Assembly: GCA_963169105.1 (NCBI GenBank)
Contig: OY720643.1
Coordinates: 102,187,697-102,251,696, forward strand
Reading direction: 5' to 3'
Origin: Ceriagrion tenellum
Taxonomy: Eukaryota > Arthropoda > Insecta > Odonata > Coenagrionidae
Length of the DNA stretch: 64,000 nucleotides
Shown here: positions 50,201 to 60,806 of the stretch, piece after piece
Layout of the letters: every line of letters starts with the position of its first letter
How positions within the stretch are numbered: the first letter of the stretch is position 1
Notes under the pieces: model-generated
The model's input: only the letters and a program-made list of their open reading frames with translations
Databases searched by the model: none
What the model was told of the DNA's origin: nothing
Translations under genes and position numbers: made by a program

Positions 50201-52027
50201 ATGATGGACGATGAAAAATGCATTCAAGCGTTTCTTCGGTAATTTCGTCATAGTTGTCATTTCATTGATAAATTCATTGAAATGGCCCTGCAGTCTAAAA
50301 ATATGATTTTATAATGGTTTTGGTTTAGATAATGTAATTTTCTCATGCACATTGCTCCTTATTTTCTTCAGACTAACAAACTGAGGTAATAAAGATAAGG
50401 ACCTACTGATAGAGGAAATATATATTACAAACGACATGGAGAAAGACATATATATGTATATATATTAGGATTATAAGAGGCTGGAATCGAACTACTTACA
50501 TGCCGCACGCCATCGCTCAATCATAGTAGCGGTCAATCATATTTTATCTGATACCTGGATTATATTTCATATGCTAAAAATATATTATACTTTGGTCATC
50601 TAACTTTGCTAAAGAAATGTCACAGTTATGTTCAATTTATACACAAATGGTTGCATCTCGATATTTTTATGTTTGTCATTTTAAAATTATTTATGAATGA
50701 ACCCAATTGTATCCAGTTCAACGTTCTGAAATCTTAGGGATAGTATGACATATTGTCAGTCAAAAGTGAAATAAATTGCCGGAAATCTCGAAAGACACCC
50801 TCTCTAATTTTGTTCTGTAACTCACTTGTTTATTCACCCTGCGTATCAATATGTGCATATACGTTAATATCATTATTTTTTTGCATAAGGTTAACATTGC
50901 TAAAAGGAAAGAAAAGCCTGAAAAGTAATTTTAAATGGGCGTTTCTCTTTAATTCATGTCGATTAAGGTAAAGTAAATCAATTTTGAAACATCAACCGTT
51001 CAATAAGTCATATTTTTTTTTTGAAAGTGCCTAATGAGTTTCACTGATCCTGTTATAATATCTCTGAAATTTCATCTGTGAATGAAATCCATGGAAATGT
51101 TATTGTAAACAAGAAGGTTATGTTATCGCTCTTTTTATGTTTTTAGTAATGCATGTGTACTATGGTAATTGCACCTTATAGTGCACTTATGGTGTACATT
51201 CTGATTTACTATATTCCTAAGAGAACCAATTTTGACTGTATTTACCTCGAATGATTCCTCATATTCTCAAGTTCTTAGACGCTAGTTAAATCTTATGGCC
51301 GGATCATAAAATGAATATTTTCTGCTTGTATCTAATTTTTATCGTCGTTTTCATAGTAAAAGCCCTTTAATTCAAATATTACAATAATCGCAGCTGTCTA
51401 GGTCTCGTAATATTTATGCCAACGTCTACGTGCGATAATTCACCTTGGCAGTGGTCAATACTTTTCGGGGGGATCGCATGTCAGATATTTTTCTTCACAT
51501 ACCACTCCCTCAGCGCCTTTTTAAAAGGAAAATGTAACAGTAAGCGTTTTGGTAAATTACTTCTAGCTAAGATTACTTTAATGTATACTTACACTTAACG
51601 TGTAGAAGTGAAGGCAACTAAATATCTTTGAGGACTTGGATCTACCATATTTAATGATATTTAGAAGAATAAATAAAACATTTTTCGCATAAATTCAGCT
51701 ATATGTAGTGGAAAATATGTTCAGAAAGCATTAGCATTGTGTATCACTCAAAAATTGATGCGTGCTAATGGATCTAAATAACTTGTTGCTATGAATTCCA
51801 CGGACGCGATCAATTCTGCTACCATATGGCTCTCTTTTTCCCATTCATTTCCACAGATGGTGGTCCTGTAGGTTAATGAAGATGACGTAGAAATCAACAA
51901 AGATGGGGTGTTGCGAAACCTATCTTAGTTTCATTTAGGCTTGGGCACTACAACAGTAAACAGGAGAGTAAAACAACTGTTACCCTCTCTGTGCTTTTCA
52001 TTGATGCAAATACCTCATTCATTTTAA
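50201..52027. other. No recognisable gene; small AT microsatellite
   Basis: AT-rich. A (AT)n-type run sits at about 50447-50466. Probably inside the first intron of the convertase gene if that gene extends towards lower coordinates. Confidence 0.45.
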
Positions 52028-52480
52028 ATGCTTCGTGTGGGGATAATCGTAAGTGCACATAAACCATCATTTATTTTTCATTCACCCAAGATTACTTGGC
52101 TAAAATTCACTCGCGTCAACCGTGCTGAACCAGGTCTACTACGTGGTTATCACGGGCACCAAATTCTTGAACGTAAGAATCGAACTATGTATAAATTCAT
52201 TCATTTCCACTCACTAGGTTTGAAAATGTGGTACAGACGACATTTAGTCGCCACTTCAATCCACACAATTGCCATTCCGCATGTTCAGCACTCACGATCA
52301 TGGCTACCAGCTGACTGGACTGAGCGTGTTTACACAATTGATTTTGTGCCTCGGCCTTCATTTCATTGCATTTTATTTCTTTCCCCGTTCTATCTAACAC
52401 GTCACCATTGGGGTCCGGACATTATTGTGGGGATATTTCGTGTTTTGAAGGTGGGTAAAACACTGTTTTGGGCTGGGTGA
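52028..52480 (+). other. Unassigned 150-codon open frame
   Basis: An ATG-started open frame of 150 codons lies on the strand opposite to the convertase exon and ends 27 bp before that exon's donor region. It is rich in His, Arg and aromatic residues. I recognise no domain, signal peptide or membrane helix. Base composition is more balanced than the flanking introns, which by itself makes chance frames longer. An untranslated or spurious frame is the more likely reading. Confidence 0.2.
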
Positions 52481-52500
52481 TTTAGTCACTGTTGTCGAGT

Positions 52501-52506
52501 ACTCAC
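52501..52506 (-). other. Splice donor of the convertase exon
   Basis: On the minus strand the codons for GFDNLGP are followed immediately by GTGAGT, a consensus 5' splice site. Beyond it the frame soon stops (within seven codons). The exon thus ends in codon phase 0 after GGG CCC. Confidence 0.85.
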
Positions 52507-52767
52507 GGGCCCAAGGTTGTCGAAGCCCGTCATGGATGCCACCCTCTCAGCATCGCCCGGTCCCGCGTCCGGCCTCAGTTTAACCAGGAAGGAATTCGTG
52601 AAGACGTCGGCAGGGCCTTTGCGTGTCGCGCCGGTCCCCGGCACGGAGGCCACGATGCAGGCGGCGATCAAGGCGGCCATGGCGGGGATGAGGGTCCGGC
52701 GACGACGGGCCCCCGTGGACCGCCTGCGGGTAGGCGCCAGACTCGGGGCCGACCCGCGGCCAGCCAT
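52507..52767 (-). CDS. amon: First coding exon of a PC2-type prohormone convertase (amontillado-like)
   Basis: This exon encodes 87 residues of a subtilisin-like proprotein convertase. PC2 enzymes cleave prohormones and neuropeptide precursors at dibasic sites in secretory granules. Seen: a 29-residue N-terminal part rich in Arg, a hydrophobic signal segment (MAALIAACIVASVPG, residues 30-44), then the prodomain start with FTNSFLVKL and ERVASMTGFDNLGP. The FTN.FLV and HGF.NLG-type motifs are those of the convertase prodomain; FLV rather than AVE favours PC2 over furin. The start was placed at the first in-frame ATG (52767, A at -3 and G at +4). An internal ATG at 52680, directly before the hydrophobic segment, also has a good context and would give a more standard signal peptide. 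Catalytic exons were not found. GC content and CpG density far exceed those of the flanks. Confidence 0.78.
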
Positions 52768-53542
52768 CCTGCCCACCTCCGTTTTCAACACGTCTCTCCC
52801 GTTCGCCTCTCCTTCCTCTTCCGGTCGTGCGATCACCGCACGGCTAGCCCGCTTGTGTGGGTGCGAGCTTATGGTCCGCTATCTGTCGTGGGGAAAGCGG
52901 TGAGGGAGAAGGACCGGCGTTGGAGAGTGGGGGAAGGGGGAGTAGAGAAGTGGAGATGTATGGGGGGGAGTGTCGATGGAGTAGAGGAGTGGGGGTGGGA
53001 ACGTGGAACCAAAATGGCGCCCGGCGCGCGGCGTTTGTTTTATCAGAGGTGGTCCGTTTATATCGTCGCGGCGTCGTCCGTTCCTCCGCCGTCTGTATAT
53101 TATCCTCCTTTTGCGGGGCTGTTTTAATCTATACTGGGTCTTTCCGTTTTCTAAGTCCTCACTGCTAAACTCTCCTGTCGTCGCAGTTGTTGTTTTTCTC
53201 CTAGGGCCTTGCCTTTCCTGTTGTTGTTGTGAGCTGTGTTGCGTTGTGCCGAGGGCGGCCCTATCCCCGTACTCTAGGTCTCAGTCCATTGTTATCGCAC
53301 CCGCTCAGTCTGGTTGACCTCCTCTCTCTGTCGCGTGAGGCACCTTACTGCTTGTTCTGCGTCACCTGTGCGACGGAGGAGTCAATCGGGGGGCTGGATA
53401 AGAGGGAGGGCGGGCAGGGTGTCCTTCTCCTCTCCCTGCTCTGTGTTAGGGAGTCTAAAGCCTTGCGGTGGGCAAGAGGGGCAAAGGGGGAGTGGAGACT
53501 CGACTGGCGGTCGAAAGTGTACAGGGCGCGTGCTCAGTGCCC

Positions 53543-53600
53543 GGGGCGGAGAGAGGGGGGCGGAGGGGCGAACTGGGGGCGAGGACAGGCAAAAGGGGGG
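53543..53600 (+). promoter_or_regulatory. G-quadruplex-type sequence upstream of the convertase gene
   Basis: Runs of four to six G occur at 53543, 53555, 53565 and 53575, with loops of 4-8 bases, and another run lies at 53595. This meets the usual G4 pattern on the plus strand (the non-transcript strand for a minus-strand gene). From about 53625 the bias flips to C/T-rich for 200 bp. Confidence 0.5.
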
Positions 53601-53794
53601 CAAGGGGAAAGTAGGGGAGGTAGGCTCCCCCTCAAATCCCTCCTCTGCCCCTCCTACCTTATCATTTATCCCCTCTCCCCTTCCTCGCTTCCCCTTTGTT
53701 TCCCCAACCTTCCCCTTTGCCCTCCCTCCGCTCAAGTCTCCCCTATCGTCCTGCCTTCCCCTTTTTATTGTCTTCCGTCCCGTTCGCCTCCCTC

Positions 53795-54045
53795 CTCTCC
53801 AGCACAATGTCTTCTCCTCCTTCGACCCACACCCTTTTTCGAGTATCCCTTCCATTCTTCCATCCAGCGGAGAAGAAATGAGAAGGGATACGAAAACCCT
53901 GGTTATGCGTTTTCTTCGGCGACCTTCCTCTCAGGGTCGGGTCCATTTCAATTTTTGTTTTTGGTCGGGATGAGCGTTGCGAGGTGTTCTGCCTAGCCGG
54001 TTGTTTGTTATTTCCTCTAGAAGTAGAAGTTGGTACATGCGGATG
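53795..54045 (+). repeat. Local 200-250-bp repeat, copy 1
   Basis: It matches copies at 54421-54620, 54805-55050 and 57850-58100 in the same orientation. Signature blocks: CCAGCGGAGAAG, AAACCCTGGTTATGCG, ACCTTCCTCTCAGGGT, GGTCCATTTCAATTTTTGT and GAAGTTGGTACATG. Copies 1 and 2 are over 90% identical across 53850-54045. It overlaps the upper edge of the CpG island. Confidence 0.85.
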
Positions 54046-54420
54046 GTACTCTAGACGTCTCAAGGACCCGTTGTTTTATATCCATTCCTTTGCATATCCT
54101 TTAAACGCATCCTCTTAACTCCCGAAGGGGATCGAAATCAGTTAGTTAATTTGTTGTGAATAATTTTTAAAAGGGTCACAGAAGTATATTCAATTGGAGA
54201 TTAGACCACCTAAAAGTAAATCAGACTTCGTTATACTTTTTCCGCCAATCTGTAACTACATAGCACTCTGCAAGCCACCTCCAAGGCCCACGACATGCGA
54301 AGTAGCATATAAAGAGTTTTATGTCGTACCGAAGCAATGAAATATTATCATACGGACGCTTTCTTAGTTAAGAACTTGATTTCAACCCGCATCACTTTTA
54401 CAAAACAATTTATCGCCACA

Positions 54421-54620
54421 TATTCCTTCCATTCTTTTGTCCAGCGGAGAAGAAAAGAGAAAGGATGCAAAAACCCTGGTTATGCGTTTTCTTCGGCGTC
54501 CTTCCTCTCAGGGTCTGGTCCATTTCAATTTTTGTTTTTGGTCGGGATGAGCGTTGCAAGGTGTTCTGCCTAGCCGGTTGTTTGTTATTTCCTCTAGATG
54601 GAGAAGTTGGTACATGTGGG
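54421..54620 (+). repeat. Local 200-250-bp repeat, copy 2
   Basis: The nearest relative of copy 1. It lacks the first 50 or so bp seen in copies 1 and 3. Both copies continue through GCCTAGCCGGTTGTTTGT and TTGGTACATG. Confidence 0.85.
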
Positions 54621-54804
54621 TGCTTTTAGGAGAGTTCTCCTAAACTTTTTTATTTTGCCTCCCAAATTGTTTGTTTTCACTTTCATTGCACAATCTGACA
54701 ATACAGAAGGACAGGAGGTAATAATGGTATACGAAATGGTATGATAGAGCCAAAACTTCGGGATTCATTATGAAATTTTAGTTATTTCTCTTCCTTTATC
54801 TCTT

Positions 54805-55050
54805 AATTCCAGCACATTGGCCTCTAATTCTTCTACCCCCACACCCTTTTTCTATAAGTTCCCCCAATTTTCCCTTCGGTGAGGAAAAAGTGGAGCTGCA
54901 TAAACCCCGGTTATTCGTTTCCTTTGACGACCTTCCTCTAAATTTTGAGTCAATTTCTATGTAAGTCTAGATGTATCTTTCTAAGTATTTTTTCCGGGTG
55001 AGTTGTTTGTTTTTTCTTCAGTCATAGAAGTTGATGCACTTGGGATTTTC
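54805..55050 (+). repeat. Local 200-250-bp repeat, copy 3 (diverged)
   Basis: Shares TCCAGCACA, ACACCCTTTTTC, ACCCCGGTTATTCG, GACCTTCCTCT and a final GTTGATGCAC block with copy 1 in order. Identity is estimated at about 65-70%. Confidence 0.7.
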
Positions 55051-55319
55051 CATAAAAAGTTGCCATAGATTTTCCTTCCTATCATTTCATTATCTGGTTA
55101 GCCCAGTACGCACGCTAAAAATCGGACAGTTGAGGCCATTATACTTTAGCATGTTGAATTATTACTCACATGAAATGACGCTAGAAATCGAAATAATATC
55201 TTCCAAAAATTCAATGAAGTAGCAAATTAAGAAGTCCAAATAAACTATTATAAGGTCCTAATCACCGTACATACCTTAAAAATTAGTTATCGTAGAGTTC
55301 GAATTTTGGTTAACACGTA
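55051..55319. other. No recognisable gene
   Basis: AT-rich spacer between the repeat copy and the LINE relic. Confidence 0.4.
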
Positions 55320-55870
55320 GAATTTGCACTGCTCAGGCTTGTTTTATGTACAGTTCTCCTCCCTTCTCTCACGAGACTTTTAAGACTCTGGTGGTGATGG
55401 GGTCGTCTCTTGTCTAGAGGCAAGTCGAGAATGGTGAGTCTTGCGGATTCAGTCTTCTCCGCAGTCGTATACCACCAGGTTGCGCTGCACCTATCCACTT
55501 CATTGACTGCTGCTGCCAGTGTATGGGATCCATATGCAGCGGGGTTGATATCGGAATTAGATCGCGTGCAGCGAAGAGGAGCTAGGTTTGTAAAACGATG
55601 CTATGATAAGTCCACTAGTGTGTCTGGATCGTTAGAAGAATTGGGATGGGAATCCCTATCACAGCGTAGATTAAATTATATGCTTAACCTCTTAGCTAAA
55701 TTTCAGTAAAAACATTTCTCTGACGACGTAAAAAACATACTGTTAACCCCCTCGAACTACGGTAGATTAGATTATGCCAATATAATTTTAGAGTTAGATT
55801 ATAGATCCGATAGGTATAAAATGTCATTTTTTCCGCGTACCATTCGGGACCATAACAGCTATGATCGTCG
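55320..55870 (+). pseudogene. LINE reverse-transcriptase C-terminal region, Jockey/CR1-like
   Basis: The plus strand reads AASVWDPYAAGLISELDRVQRRGARFVKRCYD near 55518-55610, then GSLEELGWESLSQRRLNYML and, past a stop at 55707-55709, FSDDVKNILLTPSNYGRLDY and FFPRTIRD (55827-55850). These are the VWDPY, VQRRAARFV, L..LGW..L..RR and FPRTIRDWN boxes that close the RT protein of Jockey/CR1-type LINEs. Only one stop breaks the 110 or so codons. The part before 55480 is uncertain, and the element is 5'-truncated. It is a different lineage from the relics with SETW boxes. Confidence 0.8.
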
Positions 55871-56989
55871 TCGTGAATAGTGCAAATAGTGAGATTAACT
55901 GGACTGTAGAACTGCAATATTGAATTCTACAAAAGGAGCATGCGACTTTAGCAGAAAGGCTCTCAAGAACGGCCAATCATACCTCCACCAAGAAAAATAA
56001 AAATGTTGATAGGCGTTCTGATTAAGCTGATACTCGCGTAGTCTCTTTATGGTAAAAGGATAAATAAATTAAATCGTTCCATAATGGTGAAACAATACCA
56101 TAAGAATTTTCCTTAGCTTAAAAATTACAAACCATGGACAGAAATAACTCTTTATAGACCTCGATCGTAGGGAGAACCGACGCCAAGGTCCCTAAAGGAC
56201 CTAAACGTCACTGGAGAACCTTAACGCATCCCTTTCCTTTTTGTTTTCTTCAAAATTGTAAAAGTTTTTTTTAAAGCAGATTCGTAGGATTTTCGTATTC
56301 ATTAACTCGTAAGAATCATAGTGACACTGGACACGTGTCAGAGTTTGATGAAGAGGAAACTGCCTTGAGTAAATAGAGGATAAGTGAACTGAAAACGATA
56401 GAGCAATATTATCGTAAAAATATGACCAGTCACAACAAGGACTCCATTATGATGTTTACTGAATACCTAACGATTCTTGATGCCCTTCCACTCTATAGCG
56501 TAGTTCAATTGTAATAAATTAATATTTGTTTATATTTTATACATATATATTTTTGTAATTCTTATTTAAGCCAGCTTCTCATTTTTAATTGCAATCATCT
56601 CCCTCACCGCCAAAGCAAAGTGCTTCCTAGACTATAAATTTGAGAAACATGAACGTGAATTCTATAGAAATTCTGATGGAATTAGACTTACGAAGAGACT
56701 GCATTTACTCCCACCTTTCGCAATAACCCATCCGGTAACCTCCTTCATACCACGATGCTGGTAGTTCATCTCGTAGAGTAGACTAACTGATCTACTTGAA
56801 CCTATCTGAAACATTTTAACGATATTCGTCCACCCGTACCACTTTCTGGTTGAAAAGGTACCCGATCCGTATCTAAGGATGTGATATTTTATTTTTTTAA
56901 CGAGGAATTTTGAAAGTAAATCGGAGACTCAAGAATAGGATTAAAAACGAGACCATGCTAATGGTTACGGTAAGGTTCACGATACTAAA
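55871..56989. other. No recognisable gene
   Basis: AT-rich sequence between two LINE relics. No frame or repeat was recognised. Confidence 0.4.
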
Positions 56990-57330
56990 CAAACGTTCTA
57001 AACTGACCTAAGACATTGGATCTCAGTATGTCGACATTTATTCTATCGACTAGGAGTCAGTCACGAACGTTTGTGGTGGTCCTCAAGGGAGACCATCAAG
57101 TAATGAGGCATCTCCATCTCTTGAAGATTTCACATTCCTCTACTTGCAAATGGTGTAAGGAAGTGGACAAAACCACTTTCCGTATACTTTGCATATGTCC
57201 AGCCATAATTAGGACTCGGAACAGGTATCTGGCCTCTACATTCTTGGAGCCCGACGTAGTAGGGATAATTTCTGGAGGGGACCTGCTTGCCTTCAGCAAA
57301 GCACTTAGACTCCATGGGTAACCATCGAAA
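56990..57330 (+). pseudogene. LINE C-terminal zinc-finger region
   Basis: The frame at 57016-57321 reads VVVLKGDHQVMRHLHLLKISHS, then CKWC (57144-57155), VDKTTFRILCICPAIIRTRNRYL and FLEPDVVGIISGGDLLAFSKALRL. This is the tail following the RNase H part of R1/I-type LINE proteins: a TGH...NRHLHL box, a CCHC-type finger (C..C...H....C) and FLEP. The finger's His position is Arg here and TGH has become GDH, so it is decayed. No RNase H or RT sequence was recognised upstream. Confidence 0.75.
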
Positions 57331-57849
57331 AGTTGGCTGGTGCATTGGACTAATTTGGTCTAAGTACCTAAGGGACTAATTAGATGTAATTCCAACTAAA
57401 TTTATAATTTATATCGACGGAAAAGTTCAACTCTATCCGTGGATAAGTTAGATGAGTGCCATTGAAGAAGTAAATATAACTCAAGCGTACTTCTCTATTA
57501 AAAACTAGCTCAATTTTTTCATGTTTCAGCTCAGTATAGTTACAAAATGGATTATTATAGTGGTGTTGTCGCATAAAGTGCTTCATTGTCCGATTTCAAT
57601 GTTATAGTATTGAACATATTGTCGAACACATTGTTATATCTAGAATTGAAGATGGCCATTATCATAGTTATGCCCCTATATATTAAAGTATACTGTTCCA
57701 AAGAGTGCGTATACGTTTTTCTTTCCTACTCTGAAGTGCTCGATATCTTATCTGACCCCAAATCATCAATTACCCAAATATATATTTATATTAAGACCTA
57801 TTTTGTCAACTGGCATCCCTTGTTTGAATATATTCATCTATTATTGCTG
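57331..57849. other. No recognisable gene
   Basis: AT-rich sequence. The 92-codon open frame at 57586 shows no domain. Confidence 0.4.
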
Positions 57850-58100
57850 CCATATTTTTGCTGAACCTTCTTTTCCCCTACACATAGCCTCTATTTGACC
57901 CGGAACCTTTTCTAAATTTCCTTTTTTCCCTCTCTTTCCTTCCAGAGGAAGAGAGATGTGCCAAGAAAACTCCAGTCTTTCTTTTCCTTCTGTGACTTCA
58001 TATCCTTCCTTTCAAGGGTTGGGTCCATTTTAATTTTTGTCTGGTCGAGATAGGCGAGCGCACAGCTGAAGAGGTTTCTCCTCGAGCACAAGAAGGTAGG
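57850..58100 (+). repeat. Local 200-250-bp repeat, copy 4 (diverged)
   Basis: Shares TTCCAGAGGAAGAGAG, ATCCTTCCTTTCAAGGGT, GGGTCCATTTTAATTTTTGT and GGTCGAGAT with copy 1 at equivalent positions. It lies about 3 kb from the other three. Confidence 0.65.
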
Positions 58101-60598
58101 AAATTCTTGAGAGCAAACCGTTTCTCAAGGTTTTATGTTAAAGATCCAAAACCTTACGACGCGTTTTCCATGTGTCCACATTAAAAGATGGACTATTCTT
58201 AAGGTTGCCATGGACCCTAAAAAAGGGGGGTTATCATGAATTTTGGTACATAAAATGTTATGAATGAATAGAAAAAACTGAATATGCCTGAATTTCTTTA
58301 TTAAGCATATTAGAAAGTCTATTTCATTTTATTGCAACAATGTATATTACAAAAGTTTCCACGTTCTTAATAACAAACTCCTGACGTCCAGGGCGTAATA
58401 TTACCCTGTCAAATCGTATTTTATGTACTCTGTAGTAATTTTACATGTCTAAAAACACTTCAACAAATTTTCACCCTTTATGATAAAATCAATAGCTTAA
58501 AAATGCGATATGAAACGAAAAAACTAACGGTTTAGAATAATTTTAAAGATATATCATGCCTGCTCAGAATAAATATTTCATATTTTTCACAATACTTATC
58601 ATAAGTCTCATAAAATACTCTATTTCGTGAAACAACAAGTTTGCTCGGTCTAATCTGTTTATAAATTGCAATTGCAAATTTAAATTATTAATAACGTCTT
58701 TTTTATCTTTAGGAGACTATAATTTATTGAAGTCCTGAATATTTACCTAACACTCTTGACCACCCCAGCTATTCTTTATGGCTTGGGTTTTGAGTGTGTT
58801 TGATTGAAGAGATGCGTTTTAAAAACTAGAATTGGAGTCCAGATCACCTTATTGTGATGGATGATTACAGTGTAAGTTATTGGGGAACCGACTGTCAGCT
58901 AAGGCTATTTGCACTGTGTTTCTTTACAGTATCTTTCTCACTTTAATTTAAACGATAAAACATCAACATCTATTTAAATTTAGGTTTAAATTGTATCCCG
59001 TAATAAACGCAACGGATGGCGTTAAATATTTTTTAAGAAGAATAATTGTGCATAGGGCTAACTTTCTCTTCACAATGGAAATTATCAAAAGCAGCTTTTG
59101 ACCTAGGATCCGAATGCTTTTCAGGCAATGATGTAGCTCTTGCAGTGACATTAACGTTATAATTAAAGAATACCTCATGAAATGTGGATTATGTTTTTTA
59201 ACATAGAAGTAACACAATCAAGAATTTGGCTCCGTCTTTCTCTCTCTATTATTTACTTTTGTTGCATGTGATGTCTTATAGCGTTTTAGATCATATGACT
59301 ATTTGAAAACTTTTTTAACGGGGTTATAACATCCATCGAAGCCAAGGGATTATCTTCTCCCGCAAAAAGAATGATTTATGAGCGAAGAAGAGGTAAAGAA
59401 AATATATCATCCGTATATTTTTTATCCTACTCAAGATCATCGTTAGCTAACGGAGAATTGAGAAAATATTGCAGCTTTTGGTAAATATAAGCTTTAAAAC
59501 GGTCTCTGTACCAGGTGCAAAAGCGAATTACACTTTAATATGTTTCGCTTCTATGGAGATGGTAAATGCAGGAATTATGCTCAGGTCTTCTCTCCTTCTA
59601 GCGACCCTTTCGTTTAGTCAATTTGTTGATTTTCACTTTGCTTGCTAGGTTGAATACAATTTACCCCACTCTTTCATGGATTTATGCTATATCCACAGCT
59701 ATTTACATTTTTCCTCTTTTAGGTGCTCATGGCTAAAGTTCGTACGTATCTAGAGGTTTTGCACAAGAAAATAATTAGAAAAGGAAAAGTTTGTTACGAA
59801 ATCTGTTGTATGTCATCTGGGTTCGAAAGTAATAAATCATTTCGGTCTGTTAAAAAAAAAGGTTTCTGCGCATTACAATTGCAGGTTCTCCTCTATCGTA
59901 GAGCCCTTAGACCATATATGCGCATGTAACACTGCCGCAAATACTTTTATGACGTTATTGGTTAATATTACCGGGAAATCCTTTGCCTGATGAAATATTT
60001 CTTTGACTATAGTTAACTTTTTCAATTCGACTTACTATTTTAAATCAGTTAAAATATTCACATGAATAGAGATGAACATTCTCAACTTGTAATCGCAAAC
60101 TTTAGGGAGGTTGGTGGCGAAAATGGACACCAGGGAACTAATTTCTCCTACTGTAGTTTTACTCCAGGCTGTAGATTTTTAAGCAAACAGAAAAAACTCA
60201 TATTTTAGCATGCTAAAAGCAAGCAAATCGGTATCCAAGTAAAAGTTACCAATTTACATGCTTAAAAAATATAAGATAGAGAGACATTTTTCTCGGGATT
60301 TCACTACTGAAGGAAGAGGCATGGTGCCTGACATTTTAAAATTCATTAACTAAAGCAAGAGGAGTTCATATTATTAGAAAAATATCTCTTTAAAGTATTT
60401 TAGTTATGTTAACATGTAAAATTAAGTACTATTATGAAAATTACAGGCAGTATGGATCGGTATTGCATTTCAACAATATGCGATGTAAATCAACAACTTA
60501 CAAATACGGATGTTATTAAAATAACCCGCGTTCAATTAAAATATAGCACTGAACAAGATACTATGTTTACTTAGATGCCATAATTGGCTCTCAAATAG
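58101..60598. other. No recognisable gene
   Basis: AT-rich sequence with only short chance frames. Confidence 0.45.
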
Positions 60599-60806
60599 GA
60601 GTACTTGTGAAGGATCTCAGATTTTCCCAGCGTATCTGATGGATAAAGGTTTCTCGGGTCTTCCACCGGGTGAGCAGGTCCATGGGGCCCTACGTTCGGA
60701 AGCTGAACCCCCTAAAGATGGAGGACAAGTCGTTCTCCGAAACGTTGGGACCCATGGACCTGCTCACCCGGTGGAAGACGCGAGAAACCTTTATCCATGA
60801 GTACTT
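60599..60806 (-). repeat. Fold-back retro-sequence with 8-bp direct repeats
   Basis: GAGTACTT lies at 60599-60606 and 60799-60806. Arms 60639-60700 and 60734-60798 are inverted copies of about 90% identity (both carry GGATAAAGGTTTCTCG and TCCACCGGGTGAGCAGG). A one-sided tail (60607-60638) on the left implies minus orientation. Reverse-complemented, it resembles the tail of the 7.3-kb element (GGGAAAATCTGAGATC against CGGAAAACTTCTAATC). The right arm has CTAAAGATG, a GAGGA/CTCC hairpin and GAAACGTTGG, again hammerhead-like in order but with a changed core. Confidence 0.75.

Larger units (their letters stand above)
52500..53840 (-). promoter_or_regulatory. CpG-rich island spanning the 5' end of the convertase gene
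   Basis: GC content jumps abruptly from the AT-rich background at about 52490 and stays high to about 53840. CpG is frequent up to 53300. It contains the coding exon at its lower end and extends about 1.1 kb upstream of the start codon, so it probably holds the promoter and 5' untranslated sequence. I did not identify a TATA box. Long open frames here (up to 255 codons on plus, starting at GTG) are products of low stop density in GC-rich DNA. Confidence 0.6.

Noticed and set aside
52768..52836. Upstream extension of the convertase exon to 52836
   Set aside because: The codon at 52836 is GTG, not ATG. The frame stays open only because of GC richness, and the first in-frame ATG is at 52767.
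53229..53996. 255-codon open frame on the plus strand in the GC-rich island
   Set aside because: It starts at a GTG, is Ser/Pro/Leu-rich low-complexity sequence, overlaps other long frames on both strands and runs into a repeat. GC-rich DNA lacks stop codons by chance.
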